This document shows positions 11,084 through 22,607 of a DNA stretch of 64,000 nt, in pieces. The stretch is taken from positions 26,518,288 through 26,582,287 of the forward strand of contig NC_092676.1 in NCBI RefSeq assembly GCF_964355755.1. The letters are read 5' to 3'. The translations under genes and the position numbers were made by a program. The notes under the pieces were generated by a model that worked only from the letters and a program-made list of their open reading frames with translations, was not told the DNA's origin and ran no database searches. Numbering within the stretch: the first letter of the stretch is position 1; each line of letters begins with the position of its first letter. Source of the stretch: Antedon mediterranea. Taxonomy: Eukaryota > Echinodermata > Crinoidea > Comatulida > Antedonidae.

Positions 11084-11637
11084 TGTATAAAATATATCAT
11101 TACATTAAAGTAACAAAGTTAAATTAAAGATCAATTACATTAACTCCGTCTTAATTACACAAAGCTTAAAATTTAAATACAATCTTCAAATAAATTGGAA
11201 AGATTTGTTTAAAAATAAAACTCAAAACAACAAATATTAATTTTAAAAATTTGATATGAGGTAAAACTTGGTATAATGACTATTTTCTAACTTGAATATC
11301 ATTTGAACTAATGTTATAATTATGTTATAATAAATAAAATGTTTTTGGTATATATTTAGTATTTTTAGAGTAAGCCTAATTTGTTACACTTACAGGCAAA
11401 GGCAGTTTTAGTTTTCCTAGTTTTAAATCATTAAATACAACATTATTCTTATTTTATCAAGTAATCATAGATGTCTATGGTAATGGAAGTAGATTGTATC
11501 TTAATAAAGTAATCACATACTGTATATAGTAATTGTACTACTAGTAATTTTTTTTATAATAAAAGCATTTTGAAGTTATGTTTTTTGCATACAGGTCTAA
11601 TTGAATGATTTATTTAACCCTTGTGTTTTTAGAGTAA

Positions 11638-11896
11638 TACCTTTTTCACATCTGCAAAATGTAACAACTTGTAACCAGGTTGGCAGGTCTCGAGTTTAAT
11701 TGTACTGCGCATGTGTGTTGCTCTGGAATTTAACATAACCAATCACAGTACACTAATAATTAAATAGTGTGCCCATGACAATACTTTCTCCAGAAATTTC
11801 TCCGGGTTCGCGTATGGGTGTATGAAAGTGTGTAATAAATCGGGGTATCAAACCTGGTTACAACTTGTAACAATTTACGCAGATGTGAAAAGGGTA
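11638..11896. mobile_element. MITE with TAA target duplication
   Basis: The left end TACCTTTTTCACATCTGC and the right end (reverse complement TACCCTTTTCACATCTGC) form inverted repeats that continue imperfectly for about 40 bp (GTAACAACTTGTAACCAGG). TAA flanks both sides. A 3-bp TWA duplication is typical of PIF/Harbinger-type elements, so that class is inferred. The same insertion occurs in unit 3 from 48742, so it predates that duplication. Confidence 0.75.
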
Positions 11897-12378
11897 TAAG
11901 ACTATATATTTTATTGAATGATCTGTTTAAACTTGTTAGCTGTGTAATTGTTTATCAGAGTCCGATAGTATATATTATATACCGCACCTTTCAATTCACG
12001 TCATTTGATTGGATAATCGCCAGTCTATAATTAATGCAAAATCTGTATCGTTTTCTCATCTCATATAAAAAACACAGAAATGATCTTCACAGAAATGTTG
12101 TTAACCGCTTCGAAATAAAGCTAAATATAAAGCACAATAAGTATCAAAATTGCATTTTTGTTGTCAAAAGTCAGTAAAAATTGTTCAGGGTGGCCGCTTA
12201 CGGGAGGTAATTTACCATAAAAAGAATTGAGTAAATAAAGTGGCCACGGCCGCTTACGAGAGGTGGCCGATTACGGGAGGTGGCCGCTTATGGGAGGTAC
12301 CAAATTCACTTATTAGATAGGAAGAACAAACAGGCTTTTGAAAGTGCTCACAGGAGGTGAAAAAAGAATTGCACTTAC
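11897..12378. other. Intergenic, with short GGTGGCCG direct repeats
   Basis: No gene is seen. Between 12189 and 12300 the motif GTGGCCG(C/A)TTACGGGAGGT occurs about four times with small changes, two of them back to back. It looks like a short low-copy tandem repeat or a fragment of a mobile element. Confidence 0.5.
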
Positions 12379-12454
12379 TGTTACTGAACAAAATGGCAGA
12401 GCCTGTTTTATACAGTGACTGGGTTAACTTATCAACACAATCTGGATCAGATGG
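12379..12454 (-). pseudogene. API5 exon C copy 1, broken
   Basis: It opens in frame as PSDPDCVDKLTQ after a TTTTAG acceptor, then has small insertions relative to the intact exon at 49531-49596. These shift the frame, so it does not join exon D in phase. Confidence 0.8.
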
Positions 12455-13284
12455 CTAAAAACAGAACATTAAGTTTATTATAATTTATAAATAAATAGTT
12501 AACCTATATGAACATTTATTTTACACATTATTATATATATATATATATTGAAATATAATTGAACAGTTAAGAACAATTGTTTTTGTTGAGATCTATTAAA
12601 AATCATCCAGCTGGCAATAATAAGAACTTTATACGCAGCAGGATGGTAGACAAATGATGGTAGATGAAAGGCTACGGTAATTTATACAAATTAATATTTA
12701 AAAAGTGTTGGTCAACTTTATATATATATATACTAAAACATCATATTTTATGTACATGTATATTGATTCTTCTAGATTCATTAAAAAAATAAACATCCTC
12801 GTACGCTTTTATGGTTTTAATTAGGTGTTTTTAGTTCGTCCTTTGAACTCCGCTAACCCAAGACTTAGCCTAGGCTAACACAGAATCAGAATCTTTTCAA
12901 ACACGCCTACCAAGTGTCTAACAAGGTCTGTTGACTATGTCTCGAAACAATTGTCACGCTCTGTTAATTACCATCCCCTTTGTCTACCGTTCTGTTGCGC
13001 AAAGTTGGATGCAATAAAACAACTTGTAAATCACCTTGTAATAAAAATGTAATATATTTTATAAAGCTAATATTTGTTTACATACATTGTTGTTACAAAA
13101 ATAAAATAGTGTCTAAACACCAGTTTCAGTAATAATTACCAAGGATAGGTACTGTATTGCCTATCTGGGTAGAAGGAACTTAAAATAAACTTCACAGACT
13201 ATGTAGAAGCAACTAATCCCTTCATAGTAGAAGAAATGGAGGCTTGGAACTCTATTTCTACAGGTAAAAAATAAAATCGTTTAC
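12455..13284. other. API5 intron copy 1 between exons C and B
   Basis: AT-rich intronic sequence with no ORF worth calling. Parts of it (for example the stretch before exon B1) recur in unit 3 at 49600-50130. Confidence 0.5.
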
Positions 13285-13419
13285 CACAAAATCAGCTTTA
13301 AGATCTGCTTGTTCAATGTTCACAAGCTTTTGACGACCAAGGAGAGTCTGCATCATTGATAAACTTGATAACAGCTTCATAAAGGCTACAAACTCATCAC
13401 CAGTAACATCATGTAAAAT
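13285..13419 (-). pseudogene. API5 exon B copy 1, open frame
   Basis: The 45 codons read ILHDVTGDEFVAFMKLLSSL and onward, with acceptor and donor present, matching the API5 helical-repeat region (DVTGEEF in vertebrates). Relative to copy 3 it lacks 6 bp before EQADL. The exon could be functional alone, but its neighbours C1 and D1 are broken, so I treat it as part of a non-functional gene fragment. Confidence 0.75.
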
Positions 13420-13509
13420 CTATAAAAAAAAAAACCAATTAGTAAAGACCGAAACATTAACATTTGACAAAACTACATTGCACCCCTAGGAGTTAAAACA
13501 GGAACTTAC

Positions 13510-13661
13510 TTCTTTTGATTTTTCAATGATCTGTTCTTCAGCATCTTTTTTTATTATATCTGGTCCCAAAGATTTGACCTTTGAACTCAAGAATTTGATG
13601 GCACAGTCACGAACAAGATCTTCTCCCGATTGAATTTGTGCAAATAGTCCTTCTGAAGCAC
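13510..13661 (-). pseudogene. API5 exon A copy 1, open frame, most upstream
   Basis: It reads GLFAQIQSGEDLVRDCAIKF with good splice sites and matches the API5 block GLFSQILQGEDIVRERAIKF. No API5 exon upstream of this one is present: 9 bp beyond it the duplication junction begins. The fragment therefore lacks the promoter and the first API5 exons. Confidence 0.8.
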
Positions 13662-14727
13662 CTGCTCAAAAATAATTAAGAAAAATTACTACATTATCGA
13701 GCATTACTTTAAATTTTATTCATTGCAAAAAACATGAAAACCAAAAAAAAACTATGTTGCTTGCGTGTACAGTACTTACGATTATCATACAGACTTGAAT
13801 ATAATCCCACCTCCTGAATAAGGTTTCGCATGGGCTTATAGGGGCATCACTTCTGTAGAAGCTACCTCAAAACTTACCTTTCAACAAAATAGAATTCCAT
13901 CACCTCTTAAAGCTAAAATGGCAAATAAAAAAAGTTAAGTCTAAACAAAACCAAATTCTGAATAAAATAATATGTTTCTCACTCTAAAGTAGTTCCTTAA
14001 AAAACTAAATTCTTAAAAAAGGGTTAGGCAATTTACAATACTTTCAAGCTCTTTGAAAAGAACCCTCGAACCCCCTCTGGCTAAGGGCTTGGCGACTCAA
14101 TAAACCACATAGACAAAACTTTTGGGAGAGCAATAATTCAACAACAGCCCAACAATTATGCCCAACTCGCTGGTTCATTTCTGGAAGTAAACATAATCAC
14201 AAGAATTTACAATACAATAACTTATAACTAAATTTAGTAAAGCATTGGTATCTGGGGTATTAAATGAAGATGATGTAGCACAAGTACATGTTTAGTTCAA
14301 TCCTGGTTTTCTTGTTTTTCCTCAACCACACATGTTCGTCTCTCTCCTCCACCTGTAGGTAGCACTACTGCTTAATCTCATATCGCACACCACACCTATT
14401 GAACAAGACATTCCACCATTTTTGTGAAATAGAATCTTTTGCCATAGAATAGTTCATTAGTGGATTGTTCAGCAGAGTGGAAATATGCATTCTGTCTATT
14501 TTTGGCATTACCCTTATTTTACAAGATATAAGATACAAGATAACTTTATTGTCAAAATTGTTAACAATTTCGAGATATGTTTTGTACCTGAGTAGAATAA
14601 ATAATACGATGTGATAACTATATAAATAAATACAAATGATACAAGTGACTATCTTTAAAGTGTTAAACTGTTTTAAATGTCCAGATAATTTCTTTCAGTT
14701 TTAAAGATGACCATTTTTCTTTTTTAC

Positions 14728-14916
14728 CAGCAATGCATTGTGAACCTTCTCTAAGCACCCTCTGTCTTCGTAATCTCCACAGTGTGTAGACATCTCAGCT
14801 AATAACTTTAATACTTCCAACTTTACATTTGTACCTTCTGGTCCCGCCAGCTCACTGAGGAATGGGACGACATGGTTGGAAATGTGTTCTATAAACTTTG
14901 TTGAATGCACATTTTT
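14728..14916 (-). pseudogene. API5 exon D copy 2, intact but isolated
   Basis: The 63 codons read KNVHSTKFIEHISNHVVPFL through LEVLKLLAEMSTHCGDYE to the donor, in phase 0 at both ends and strongly API5-like. It is the only intact D exon of three in the window, but exons E-I do not follow it (sequence goes straight to the region beyond POLR1F). It is therefore an orphan exon. Confidence 0.8.
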
Positions 14917-16366
14917 CTAGAAAAAAAGAAGAAAACTGTAGTCTTTAGAAAAGAATTCTTTAGAATAAATCTATAATCGTAATGGAATTAAGATATGCAG
15001 CAAAAGATAAAATTCTATGGAAAAGTTTAAGATAGTGAAAACATATGTAAGGTGACTGAATTGGACCCTTCATCATTATTTTGATTTGTGGAAATGAATT
15101 TTTATTGCTTTTTTTTTTATTGTGATTTTTGAAAGAAAATCTTATTTTGTTATTGAGTACAAACTTAGTAATAAATAAAAATATATAATCTATGACTGTA
15201 CATTTACTGCATAAAAAATAAACAATTTTACAGTAGACCTAACCCTTGTTTGCTAGAATTAAAGAAATACCTGTCCATGTTGTACATTGTGCGATTGGTT
15301 AGCTAAAGAACATAGCGAAGAGCTTATTTAAACAAGACAGTGAACTTTAGTTGCAATAGTGCATTATAATATGACTTACTTTTAGCTATTGCAGTCCAAT
15401 AAATTATTATATACCACATTTTAAAGTTAACAATTTTAAGACATCAATTTAATAATGTTAACATTTTACCTTGTTCTACAGTTTTCTATTTATTAATATT
15501 TTTTTATACTTTAAGGGTGAGCACCTACGGTTAGTGTCTATTTACACAAATAATTAGTATGATACATATATACTGTAGGAATTTAAATTATGCTTCTGTT
15601 TTTTAAATTCCTCTGTTCTCTACAGTATATGTAGTTAAGTTTAGTTAAAAACTTTAAATTGTGTTCAATATTATACATACAAAAATAATAAACAAAATCA
15701 CGTATCCTGCTTTGTAAGAAAAATACAACGCTGTACAAATGATATAACAATTATAATAAATCAGAGTATAGGAATTGCAAGATATTATTTATCATAATAA
15801 TATTTGTTTAGAGCAGGCATTGATCATTGCTTTACATGGTAAAGTGAACAATTATAATCACATTCAAGTTTGAAAATCCGTAACAACAAACTATGGTGTG
15901 CTTCTATTGCGATAGATTAGTTTGGTTGAGTGTTTTGCATCCCCTGATTTTGAAATAATCACACCTACAGTAGTTTAAGAAGACTGCTCTGGTCATATTT
16001 GATATTTCAACGCAGAATTTTTTTTTATTCTCCAGTTTTGTTTCTGAAATCTAATCTAAAATATTGTGTGGATGGATTATATTCAGTTAGTAAGTAATTG
16101 TTATTTAAAATTCTAAAGTAATACATTTTATTGTGCCAATTGGAAACTGAGTGTCGGACTAACATTTCAGTTCATTTCATTATTTATTTGGTCTATTTGA
16201 GTATTATACATAAAAAAAATGAAATTGGGAGAGACCAGGGTCAACATAAGTGAACGTAATCACTGTGCTGAGCTGGTGAGAACCTGCATGGTGAGAACAG
16301 GAATACTGTATAGAGTTCGAATTATTATTTTTATTAAATAAAATAATTACAAATTATTATTGCAGA
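14917..16366. other. TRIM copy 2 upstream region, no gene seen
   Basis: Collinear with 7984-9394 with scattered substitutions and short indels. The ATG again follows TATTATTGCAG. No additional feature was recognised. Confidence 0.5.
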
Positions 16367-17042
16367 ATGGCTAGCAAGGAATTAAGTTTACTTGGAGATA
16401 TAAATGTTAAACTAGAATGTTCTATCTGTAATGGAAGGCTAGAAGACCCAAAATCACTTAGCTGTCATCACAGTTTCTGTCTGAAGTGTTTGGAGAAATG
16501 GGTTCAAACCAATCATGGCAAGCTAACATGCCCTATTTGTCGCAAAGAGTATCCCATTCCAGTAGGAGGGCTTGAAAAGCTTGCCCCAAATACAATTCTA
16601 AACAACCTCTTGGAAACCATAAAACAACATGAAAAGAAAGATGAGGCTAAAGGCACTACCTTGCTGTGTGCCTCTCATGATCAACCATTGAAAATGTATT
16701 GCACAAAATGTAAAGTACCAATATGCGTAGAATGCACTGCAATGGAACATACTGCAGGCGATGGAAAACATGAACTGATTAACATTGTAACAGCATTTAA
16801 TACGTTTAAGGAAACCTCAGAAGACATGAAGAAAGCTGCCAATGAATCCATAAGAAAAACAGAAAATGTACTTAAAGTAGTCACAAAGAATGCTAAAGAA
16901 CTAGAAGAAAGTAAAGAGGCAAGTCTCACAGATATTGATAACCAAGTTCAAGAAATGGTACAAGTAATCCAGAAAAAAGGAGATGAAATGAGAAAAAAAG
17001 TTGAAGCAAATTATATGGAGGAAAAGGAAGGTAATGACATAC
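16367..17042 (+). pseudogene. TRIM-NHL copy 2, truncated before the NHL domain
   Basis: RING (C18 to C58), B-box and about half of the coiled coil are intact for 225 codons. At 17042/17043 the sequence switches to antisense LINE ORF2, and the frame ends after a few foreign codons (ILLLLYI). A RING-B-box-coiled-coil protein of 231 aa could still be made and might dimerise with its relatives, but no NHL domain remains. The first 200 bp resemble copy 1, whereas from about 16575 it is almost identical to copy 3. Confidence 0.85.
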
Positions 17043-18909
17043 TGTTACTGTTATATATATAATTGCATACATCTATCAGTGTAGTAGAAGTTGAATGTAA
17101 CGACCTAAAACCAGATTGATTTTTACATAATAAATTAAACTCATTTATATGATTCATAACTTGATTATGGATGCATCTTTCAAAAACTTTCATAACAATA
17201 GGTATAACAGATATTGGACGGTAGTTGTTAAGTTCATGTTTACATCCTCCTTTATAAAGCGGAGTAACCTTAGCACATTTCCATTCACTTGGAATAACAC
17301 CAGATCTTAATGACCAGTTAAACAAAAAGGCAAGACTTTGAGAAATTTGTGAAGATGCAATTTTAAGTAACCTAGCGGAAATCCCATCAATTCCAGTAGC
17401 TTTTCCAATTTCTAACTTTTCCAACAAAGCTTCAATTTCATTTCCATTAATATCTTTAAAGTTGAAACGTTGTTGAAATTGTGATAACGATTCAACGGTA
17501 ATATCGTTTTGGTTGTCATTAAAATGGGATGCAAATTCATTAGAAATTGAACAAAAATATTTATTAAAATGATTAGCAATATCAGTTGGATTGTTTATTT
17601 CATTACCGTCTACATTGAGAGTTGTTTTAGTTTGTTTCTTTTTATTGGGTAAAAAGTCTTTCATGGTTTTCCATAATGTTTTAGTGTCATTAACATTATC
17701 CTTTAATTTATTATTTATATAGTCGCGTTTTAGTGATTTAGACAAATTATTTAATTTATTTCTTGCCTTTTTGTAAGAATTCCAATCATCTATGTTCTTA
17801 GTTTTTTCGGCTTTTTGTTTTAAATAATCACGATCACGAGAAAGGGAAACAAATTCGTCTGTAAGCCATGGAATATCAGTTCCCTTCCTCCTGACCGTCA
17901 CCATAGGAGCATGAATATCACAAATATCAGTAAAAATGTGTTTCCAAATGTCCCAAGCCTCGTCAGCATCCTCGGACGCCTCACAAATACTCCACGGAGC
18001 AGATGCAAGATCAGAAATAAACAAATCTTCGTTAAATTTCCGGAAGGTTCTCGTATGTAAAATACGCAGGGGCAATTTTATTTTAATTTTTTTACGTATT
18101 GCATATATCAATGAGTGATCGCTAATTCCAATTGGTACAACTCCAGTTTTGCTTATAAAGTCATCCCTATTTGAAAAAATTAAATCAATACAACTACTAC
18201 TGTTTTCCGTTACGCGCGTTGGAGTTTTAATATACTGGTTTAATTGGAAAATTTGGTGGAGGGTTTTAATGTTCCGAGAATGCTGTTTATCAAATATATT
18301 CCAATTTAAGTCACCAACAACAATAATCTCTCTTATACTATCTAGTATAAAAGATATTTGATCATGCATTATATTAACAAATCCAGTACACGAATTTGGT
18401 GGTCTATAAACATTACCTATAACGAACGGTTTAGTGTTAACCGGCTTAATTTTTATCCATACCGATTCAATTGTATTTTCACCAAAGTCAATGACATCAA
18501 AATCAACATTTTCGTTTACATAGATAGCCACCCCACCTCCGTGTCTATTTCTGTCTGTTCTAACTAATAGGTATCCTGGGATTGCAAGTTCACTATTATG
18601 TATATTTTGATCTAGCCAGGTTTCACTAATTCCTAAAACATGGAAACGGCATTCCGAAAGTAAACTCCGAACATGGTCCACCTTATTATAGAGACTTCTG
18701 ACATTTAAATGACCAATTTTAAAACCCTTTGTACAATCAATCTCGCATAATTTGCATAGTATGCCAAAAGCAGGATAAACAATAGAGTCGTTACGTAATT
18801 CAGCGTCGTCTACGTCGTTGTCTAAAAGGCTTCCCGTACGATGTTCGTTTAACAATTGAATTGGTTTAAATGGTTTATTACATGCGTTACAAATAAAATC
18901 TAAAATCAT
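17011..18909 (-). CDS. Non-LTR retrotransposon A, ORF2 (endonuclease + partial RT)
   Basis: The 632-codon frame opens with two Cys pairs (CNAC, CKLC), then an APE-type endonuclease (GHLNVRSLYNK, LGISETWLD, RTDRNRHGGGVAIYV, VIGNVYRPP, VVGDLNWN, ISDHS), a linker, and the start of reverse transcriptase (WKCAKVTPLYKGG, LNNYRPISVIPIVMKVFE, QSGFR). It stops before the catalytic YADD-type motif. The last codons (MSLPSFSSI) are antisense TRIM. The class is CR1/Jockey-like by endonuclease and RT motifs. It is a dead element lacking its 3' half. Confidence 0.85.
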   Translation of the reverse strand: MILDFICNACNKPFKPIQLLNEHRTGSLLDNDVDDAELRNDSIVYPAFGILCKLCEIDCTKGFKIGHLNVRSLYNKVDHVRSLLSECRFHVLGISETWLDQNIHNSELAIPGYLLVRTDRNRHGGGVAIYVNENVDFDVIDFGENTIESVWIKIKPVNTKPFVIGNVYRPPNSCTGFVNIMHDQISFILDSIREIIVVGDLNWNIFDKQHSRNIKTLHQIFQLNQYIKTPTRVTENSSSCIDLIFSNRDDFISKTGVVPIGISDHSLIYAIRKKIKIKLPLRILHTRTFRKFNEDLFISDLASAPWSICEASEDADEAWDIWKHIFTDICDIHAPMVTVRRKGTDIPWLTDEFVSLSRDRDYLKQKAEKTKNIDDWNSYKKARNKLNNLSKSLKRDYINNKLKDNVNDTKTLWKTMKDFLPNKKKQTKTTLNVDGNEINNPTDIANHFNKYFCSISNEFASHFNDNQNDITVESLSQFQQRFNFKDINGNEIEALLEKLEIGKATGIDGISARLLKIASSQISQSLAFLFNWSLRSGVIPSEWKCAKVTPLYKGGCKHELNNYRPISVIPIVMKVFERCIHNQVMNHINEFNLLCKNQSGFRSLHSTSTTLIDVCNYIYNSNSMSLPSFSSI

Positions 18910-18961
18910 CTTATCTACATAAAATACAATACAGATTTAGGACATTTAAAATTCTTACACA

Positions 18962-19747
18962 TTACCTTTTACATTTAGGTAATTGTTTAAGATCGGAAGT
19001 TCTGGATAAAACAACTTTCTCGTTACTGCCAGTGATTATGGTATGTATGCGACCATCTTGTGTCCAAACTGCAGATACCACTGATGCATAGTTTTGCTTT
19101 ACAGTACGTAGTAAACTTGATCTTTTGCTCGTAAGGTTTTCATGAATGTAGATATGGCTCCCCTTTAATTTTTTCTTTGCTCTATATACTTCATTTCTAA
19201 CATTATACGAACTAAACTTTACTATTATTCCTCTTGCTCTTCCGTTTTTCTTAACTTTTGGCCCCAATCTATGACTCCTGTCTATGCATGTTTTATCTAC
19301 TTCTACGCTTAGCTTTTTCTTAAACAAATCCAAAACTATATTGTCTGTTATCTCACCTTGTTTCTCTTCTATTCCTTGAATAATCAAACAGTTCCTTCTT
19401 GAATATTGTTCTGCTTCATCTAGCTCATATTGTAAGTTCTCTACCTGTTGTTCTACTTTGCTGAGACGATCTTTAGTATCGTCAAGTTCGAAACGTATTG
19501 CTTCAATTGCTGCATCCGTTACAATTTGTGTAATGCTTTCAATCAGCTGGTGTTTAACAATGCTCGCAATTTTCTCGGCTAGGTCATTGAAAATACTCGT
19601 ATTTCCTTTAATTATATTGGAAATTTCATTTTGTACAGTAATAGTAAGCGGTTCCACATCAATGACAGGTGCTGTATCAGTGTTCAGTTCGCAACACTCC
19701 TTACCGCTGTCCTTTTTACCACCTTTCCTTGTATTCTTTCCGGCCAT
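18962..19747 (-). CDS. Non-LTR retrotransposon A, ORF1 (261 aa)
   Basis: The start is MAGKNTRKGGKK. A heptad-rich segment (LSKVEQQVENLQYELDEAEQ, about 95-120) is followed by NCLIIQGIEE, then DRSHRLG and an RNA-binding-like region, the usual layout of non-LTR ORF1 nucleic-acid chaperones. It precedes ORF2 by 52 bp on the same strand, and the frame is open. The 5' leader of about 180 bp (19748-19930) separates it from retrotransposon B. Confidence 0.8.
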   Translation of the reverse strand: MAGKNTRKGGKKDSGKECCELNTDTAPVIDVEPLTITVQNEISNIIKGNTSIFNDLAEKIASIVKHQLIESITQIVTDAAIEAIRFELDDTKDRLSKVEQQVENLQYELDEAEQYSRRNCLIIQGIEEKQGEITDNIVLDLFKKKLSVEVDKTCIDRSHRLGPKVKKNGRARGIIVKFSSYNVRNEVYRAKKKLKGSHIYIHENLTSKRSSLLRTVKQNYASVVSAVWTQDGRIHTIITGSNEKVVLSRTSDLKQLPKCKR

Positions 19748-19930
19748 GATGGTGTATTAATACGTACATGTACAGCAGACAAAAACCGACAAGTAAATGC
19801 TAGGCTACAGGAGTGCCCTAACACAACAACTGTCCTGCGGGAAATTTGAACTGTCACCGCGTAGTGAGGCTGAATGTAGTGAGGCTAGAGAGAGCGATTT
19901 AGGACACGTCTGCTCTTAACGACGACTACA

Positions 19931-21715
19931 CTACGACTTCAAACGCCCTGATACACCGTCCGGACCCTTTGCTTTACTAACATTTACCCTTTCCATATAT
20001 TTCTTAACATCATCTACATCAATTTTTATTGCACTTTTATCATTCATTTCATTTTTAAACCCTTCAGCAGATGCAGTCATTTCACATTTAAAATTTATTT
20101 CATCAAATCTAGAATAAAAAATAATAAAATCATTTGGTTTAAAACTGTGTTCCATTTCATTATTTTTCTTCCCCATACCTGTAATTTTCCTAACTCCATT
20201 CCAGGCCTGACGGGTGTCCCGGCACTTGAATTTGTTCTCAATTTTGTCTCCATATTCTTTTTTACATGCTTTGATTTTCTTATTTACAGATTTTTTAATC
20301 TTTTTCTTTTCCATCTCGTTGCATTTGTTTTTGGATGCAATATATTTCTTAAGTAATTCCTTTCTTACATCTTTTGTGAGCCAAGGCTTATTATTATTAA
20401 ATATTCTAATTTTCTTTTTGGGTAAGATCAGATTTTGACAGAATTTTATGTATTCAACAATTGCTACTGTAGCCTCATTTAAAGTTTCCTAAGAGTCCAT
20501 AAACATATTCCAATCAGTGGCTTCATAACACCCTTTTAACTCATTAACCTTATCCTCAGACCACACTAATCTTTCTATAACAATAGGTTTCTGCTGTTTA
20601 AGTTTCTGTTTATATTTCGGAATAAGATTAATACAATTATGATCAGAATTTCCTATACCTGGTAATTTATAAGCCTTATAGGCTTCACTAATATTCCCAA
20701 AACACTTATCTAATACATTTTCTTTTCTAGTAGCACATTTAACATACTGTCTATACTCGGGTAGGAACTTCTTGATCTTGCAGCCCTTGTTAAAATCGCC
20801 CATCACAAAGTTTGGTGCATCTGGTGCAATCTTCTCCATCCTGCGAATAACCTCAGAGACTTTCTGTGCCGCGATCATGTCGTTAGCATTTGGGTGGATA
20901 TACGCACAAGTAATATATATTCTGTTAAATTCTCTCGGAAGATAATACGGTCTCAACGAAAGTGTCAACAATTCAATGTCAACAGAACAATATTGTTCCT
21001 TTACCGAAACATTTCTGCACCATTTATTATTCACGTAGATACATACACCCCCGCCTTTAGCTTTACCGGTGACATCCCTGCTCCTATCCATACGAAATAA
21101 GGAAAACCTATCAATACTTAACCATTCATCCGGATCAGTATTGCAAAACCATGTTTCTGATATGCATATCACACACAAATTTCGGTATTCATTTCGATAT
21201 TTACAACACGCTTGTAATTCATCCATTTTGTTTCTTAACGATCTAGCATTACCAAAAATTATTGTGGGCAATGCCGGTTTAAATCTACTACAGTTTTTGT
21301 AATTCCTTCTTCTTACCCGTGCCTTAATACCTCCTCTGCATCCTCTCTTCCTTTTGCGTATATAGTGAATAGGAATCGCTTTTAGATCAATTGGCTTTAG
21401 AGTTACATCTGGTTGTAGGCGAATTAATTCCTCTCAAGTGAAAGTCCTACGAGGGCCTGGCCCGCCTAGGCCTGACATTCCATCTTGATCGTTGATTGTT
21501 GTGTTAACATTCCACACATCGCCTGCACGGCATGCAGGTTGTTGCGATATGGCGTCACGGTTCATGTTTGGGGCCTGAGATTGTATGTCCAGTATAACAG
21601 TTAAAAATATAACAAAACACGACAAAAACACAACACCCTTCACACAATAAACTCCACGGATACCACAAAAACCACAAGGCATAGATAAAAATCCCAAATC
21701 CTGAACATTCTTCAA
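19931..21715 (-). mobile_element. Non-LTR retrotransposon B, truncated
   Basis: The endonuclease frame 20489-21271 reads NARSLRNKMDEL, ICISETWFCNTD, RMDRSRD, GKAKGGGVCIYVN, FVMGDFNKG, GNSDHNCINL. It continues in the same frame after a single TAG (20489-20491) into 19931-20488, where the RT begins (WLTKDV, then SKAKGPDGVSGR). The element ends at 19930, against the 5' end of retrotransposon A. Upstream, 21434-21715 continues as a leader or N-terminal region with stops. It is a different family from A, and it is dead. Confidence 0.8.
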
Positions 21716-22607
21716 GAATTCAGAATGAATTTCTTACTGTTTGAATTGTTTATGTGCGTCATGAGAAGGTACGAAAGGCCACCACACACTGTGTTCATGG
21801 AAAACCCTGTCATATGGGTCGTTGATTTGTCCATAATTTAAGTATTTCCGTATGTCTGTAATATTGGGCTGAATTTTCAAAGTAATTACGGACGTTCCGA
21901 ACTTTGAACTAACAGTGTTATTAGTGTGGTAATAATTGCTTCTTTCTGCAAATTTCGATTATATTTTCTTTTCTGGAGAGTGGTTTAAGCAACACTGTTG
22001 TACAGTTAATAGTGGATAAATGAAAAGGAAATTATGGTTTTACTAACTTATTTAGCATTTATTTCAAAATAATACAATTTAACGTTTTACTCAATATATT
22101 TATAGCAGCAGCGTCATATTTTGTGTCTAACTTATTTTTAATAATAATAATTAATTTTTATTAAATGATTATAATTGCAAGATAGTTCATCCGTTTTTCT
22201 TTTTCCGTATGTTTTTTTAAAATAATGTTTATATAAGGGCCCCTGATTGTCAGCATATGCTGTTTAGGGTCACCCTCACTAAATAAGGTTTAATGAAATA
22301 AATTAAAAAGTACCTTCGTCGGGCAAAAAATGTTATCCTATTGTTAGTCGCGTGTGTTTTACCGGCGAAAAAAATAGGCGGGATGATGGTATTGCTGTTT
22401 GCTACTGTAGCCCAAATAGAGTGTCATTTCCGGCGAACTAGAGGTGCCATTTATCATGAATTTTACGTGCAAGAGTACGATTTCCGGCTATCTAGGGGTG
22501 TAATTTAACAAAATTCGCTTTGTCGCGTAAAAACTCGGCGTCTATGGCCCGGACACTTGGGCAACCCCAAAAATTAGTCCTGCGACCGCCCCTGAGCTAT
22601 ATAATAC
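21716..22607. other. No gene seen; junk between LINE B and the TRIM flank
   Basis: No supportable ORF. The section 22370-22600 is less AT-rich and repeat-like (GTCATTTCCGGCGAACTAG, then GATTTCCGGCTATCTAG), but I could not define ends. Confidence 0.4.

Larger units (their letters stand above)
6848..13669. repeat. Segmental duplication unit 1 (API5 fragment + TRIM)
   Basis: This 6.8-kb block runs from the sequence beyond POLR1F through API5 exon D1, the TRIM gene, and API5 exons C1, B1 and A1. At about 13670 the sequence jumps from the API5 intron next to exon A1 straight back to the start of the block (TAATTAAGA-A-AATTA around 13671 against 6848), which begins unit 2. Long stretches match unit 2 with only scattered differences and small indels, for example 7220-8900 against 13930-15800. 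The order matches the more complete locus at 50.7-59.3 kb. Confidence 0.85.
13670..17042. repeat. Segmental duplication unit 2, interrupted
   Basis: This is a second copy of the 6.8-kb block. It matches unit 1 from the sequence beyond POLR1F through exon D and the TRIM 5' half, then stops at 17042 in fused LINE sequence. The TRIM downstream flank resumes near 22608. Small differences from unit 1 include an extra segment at 14525-14670 and loss of the 7114-7202 repeat. Confidence 0.85.
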
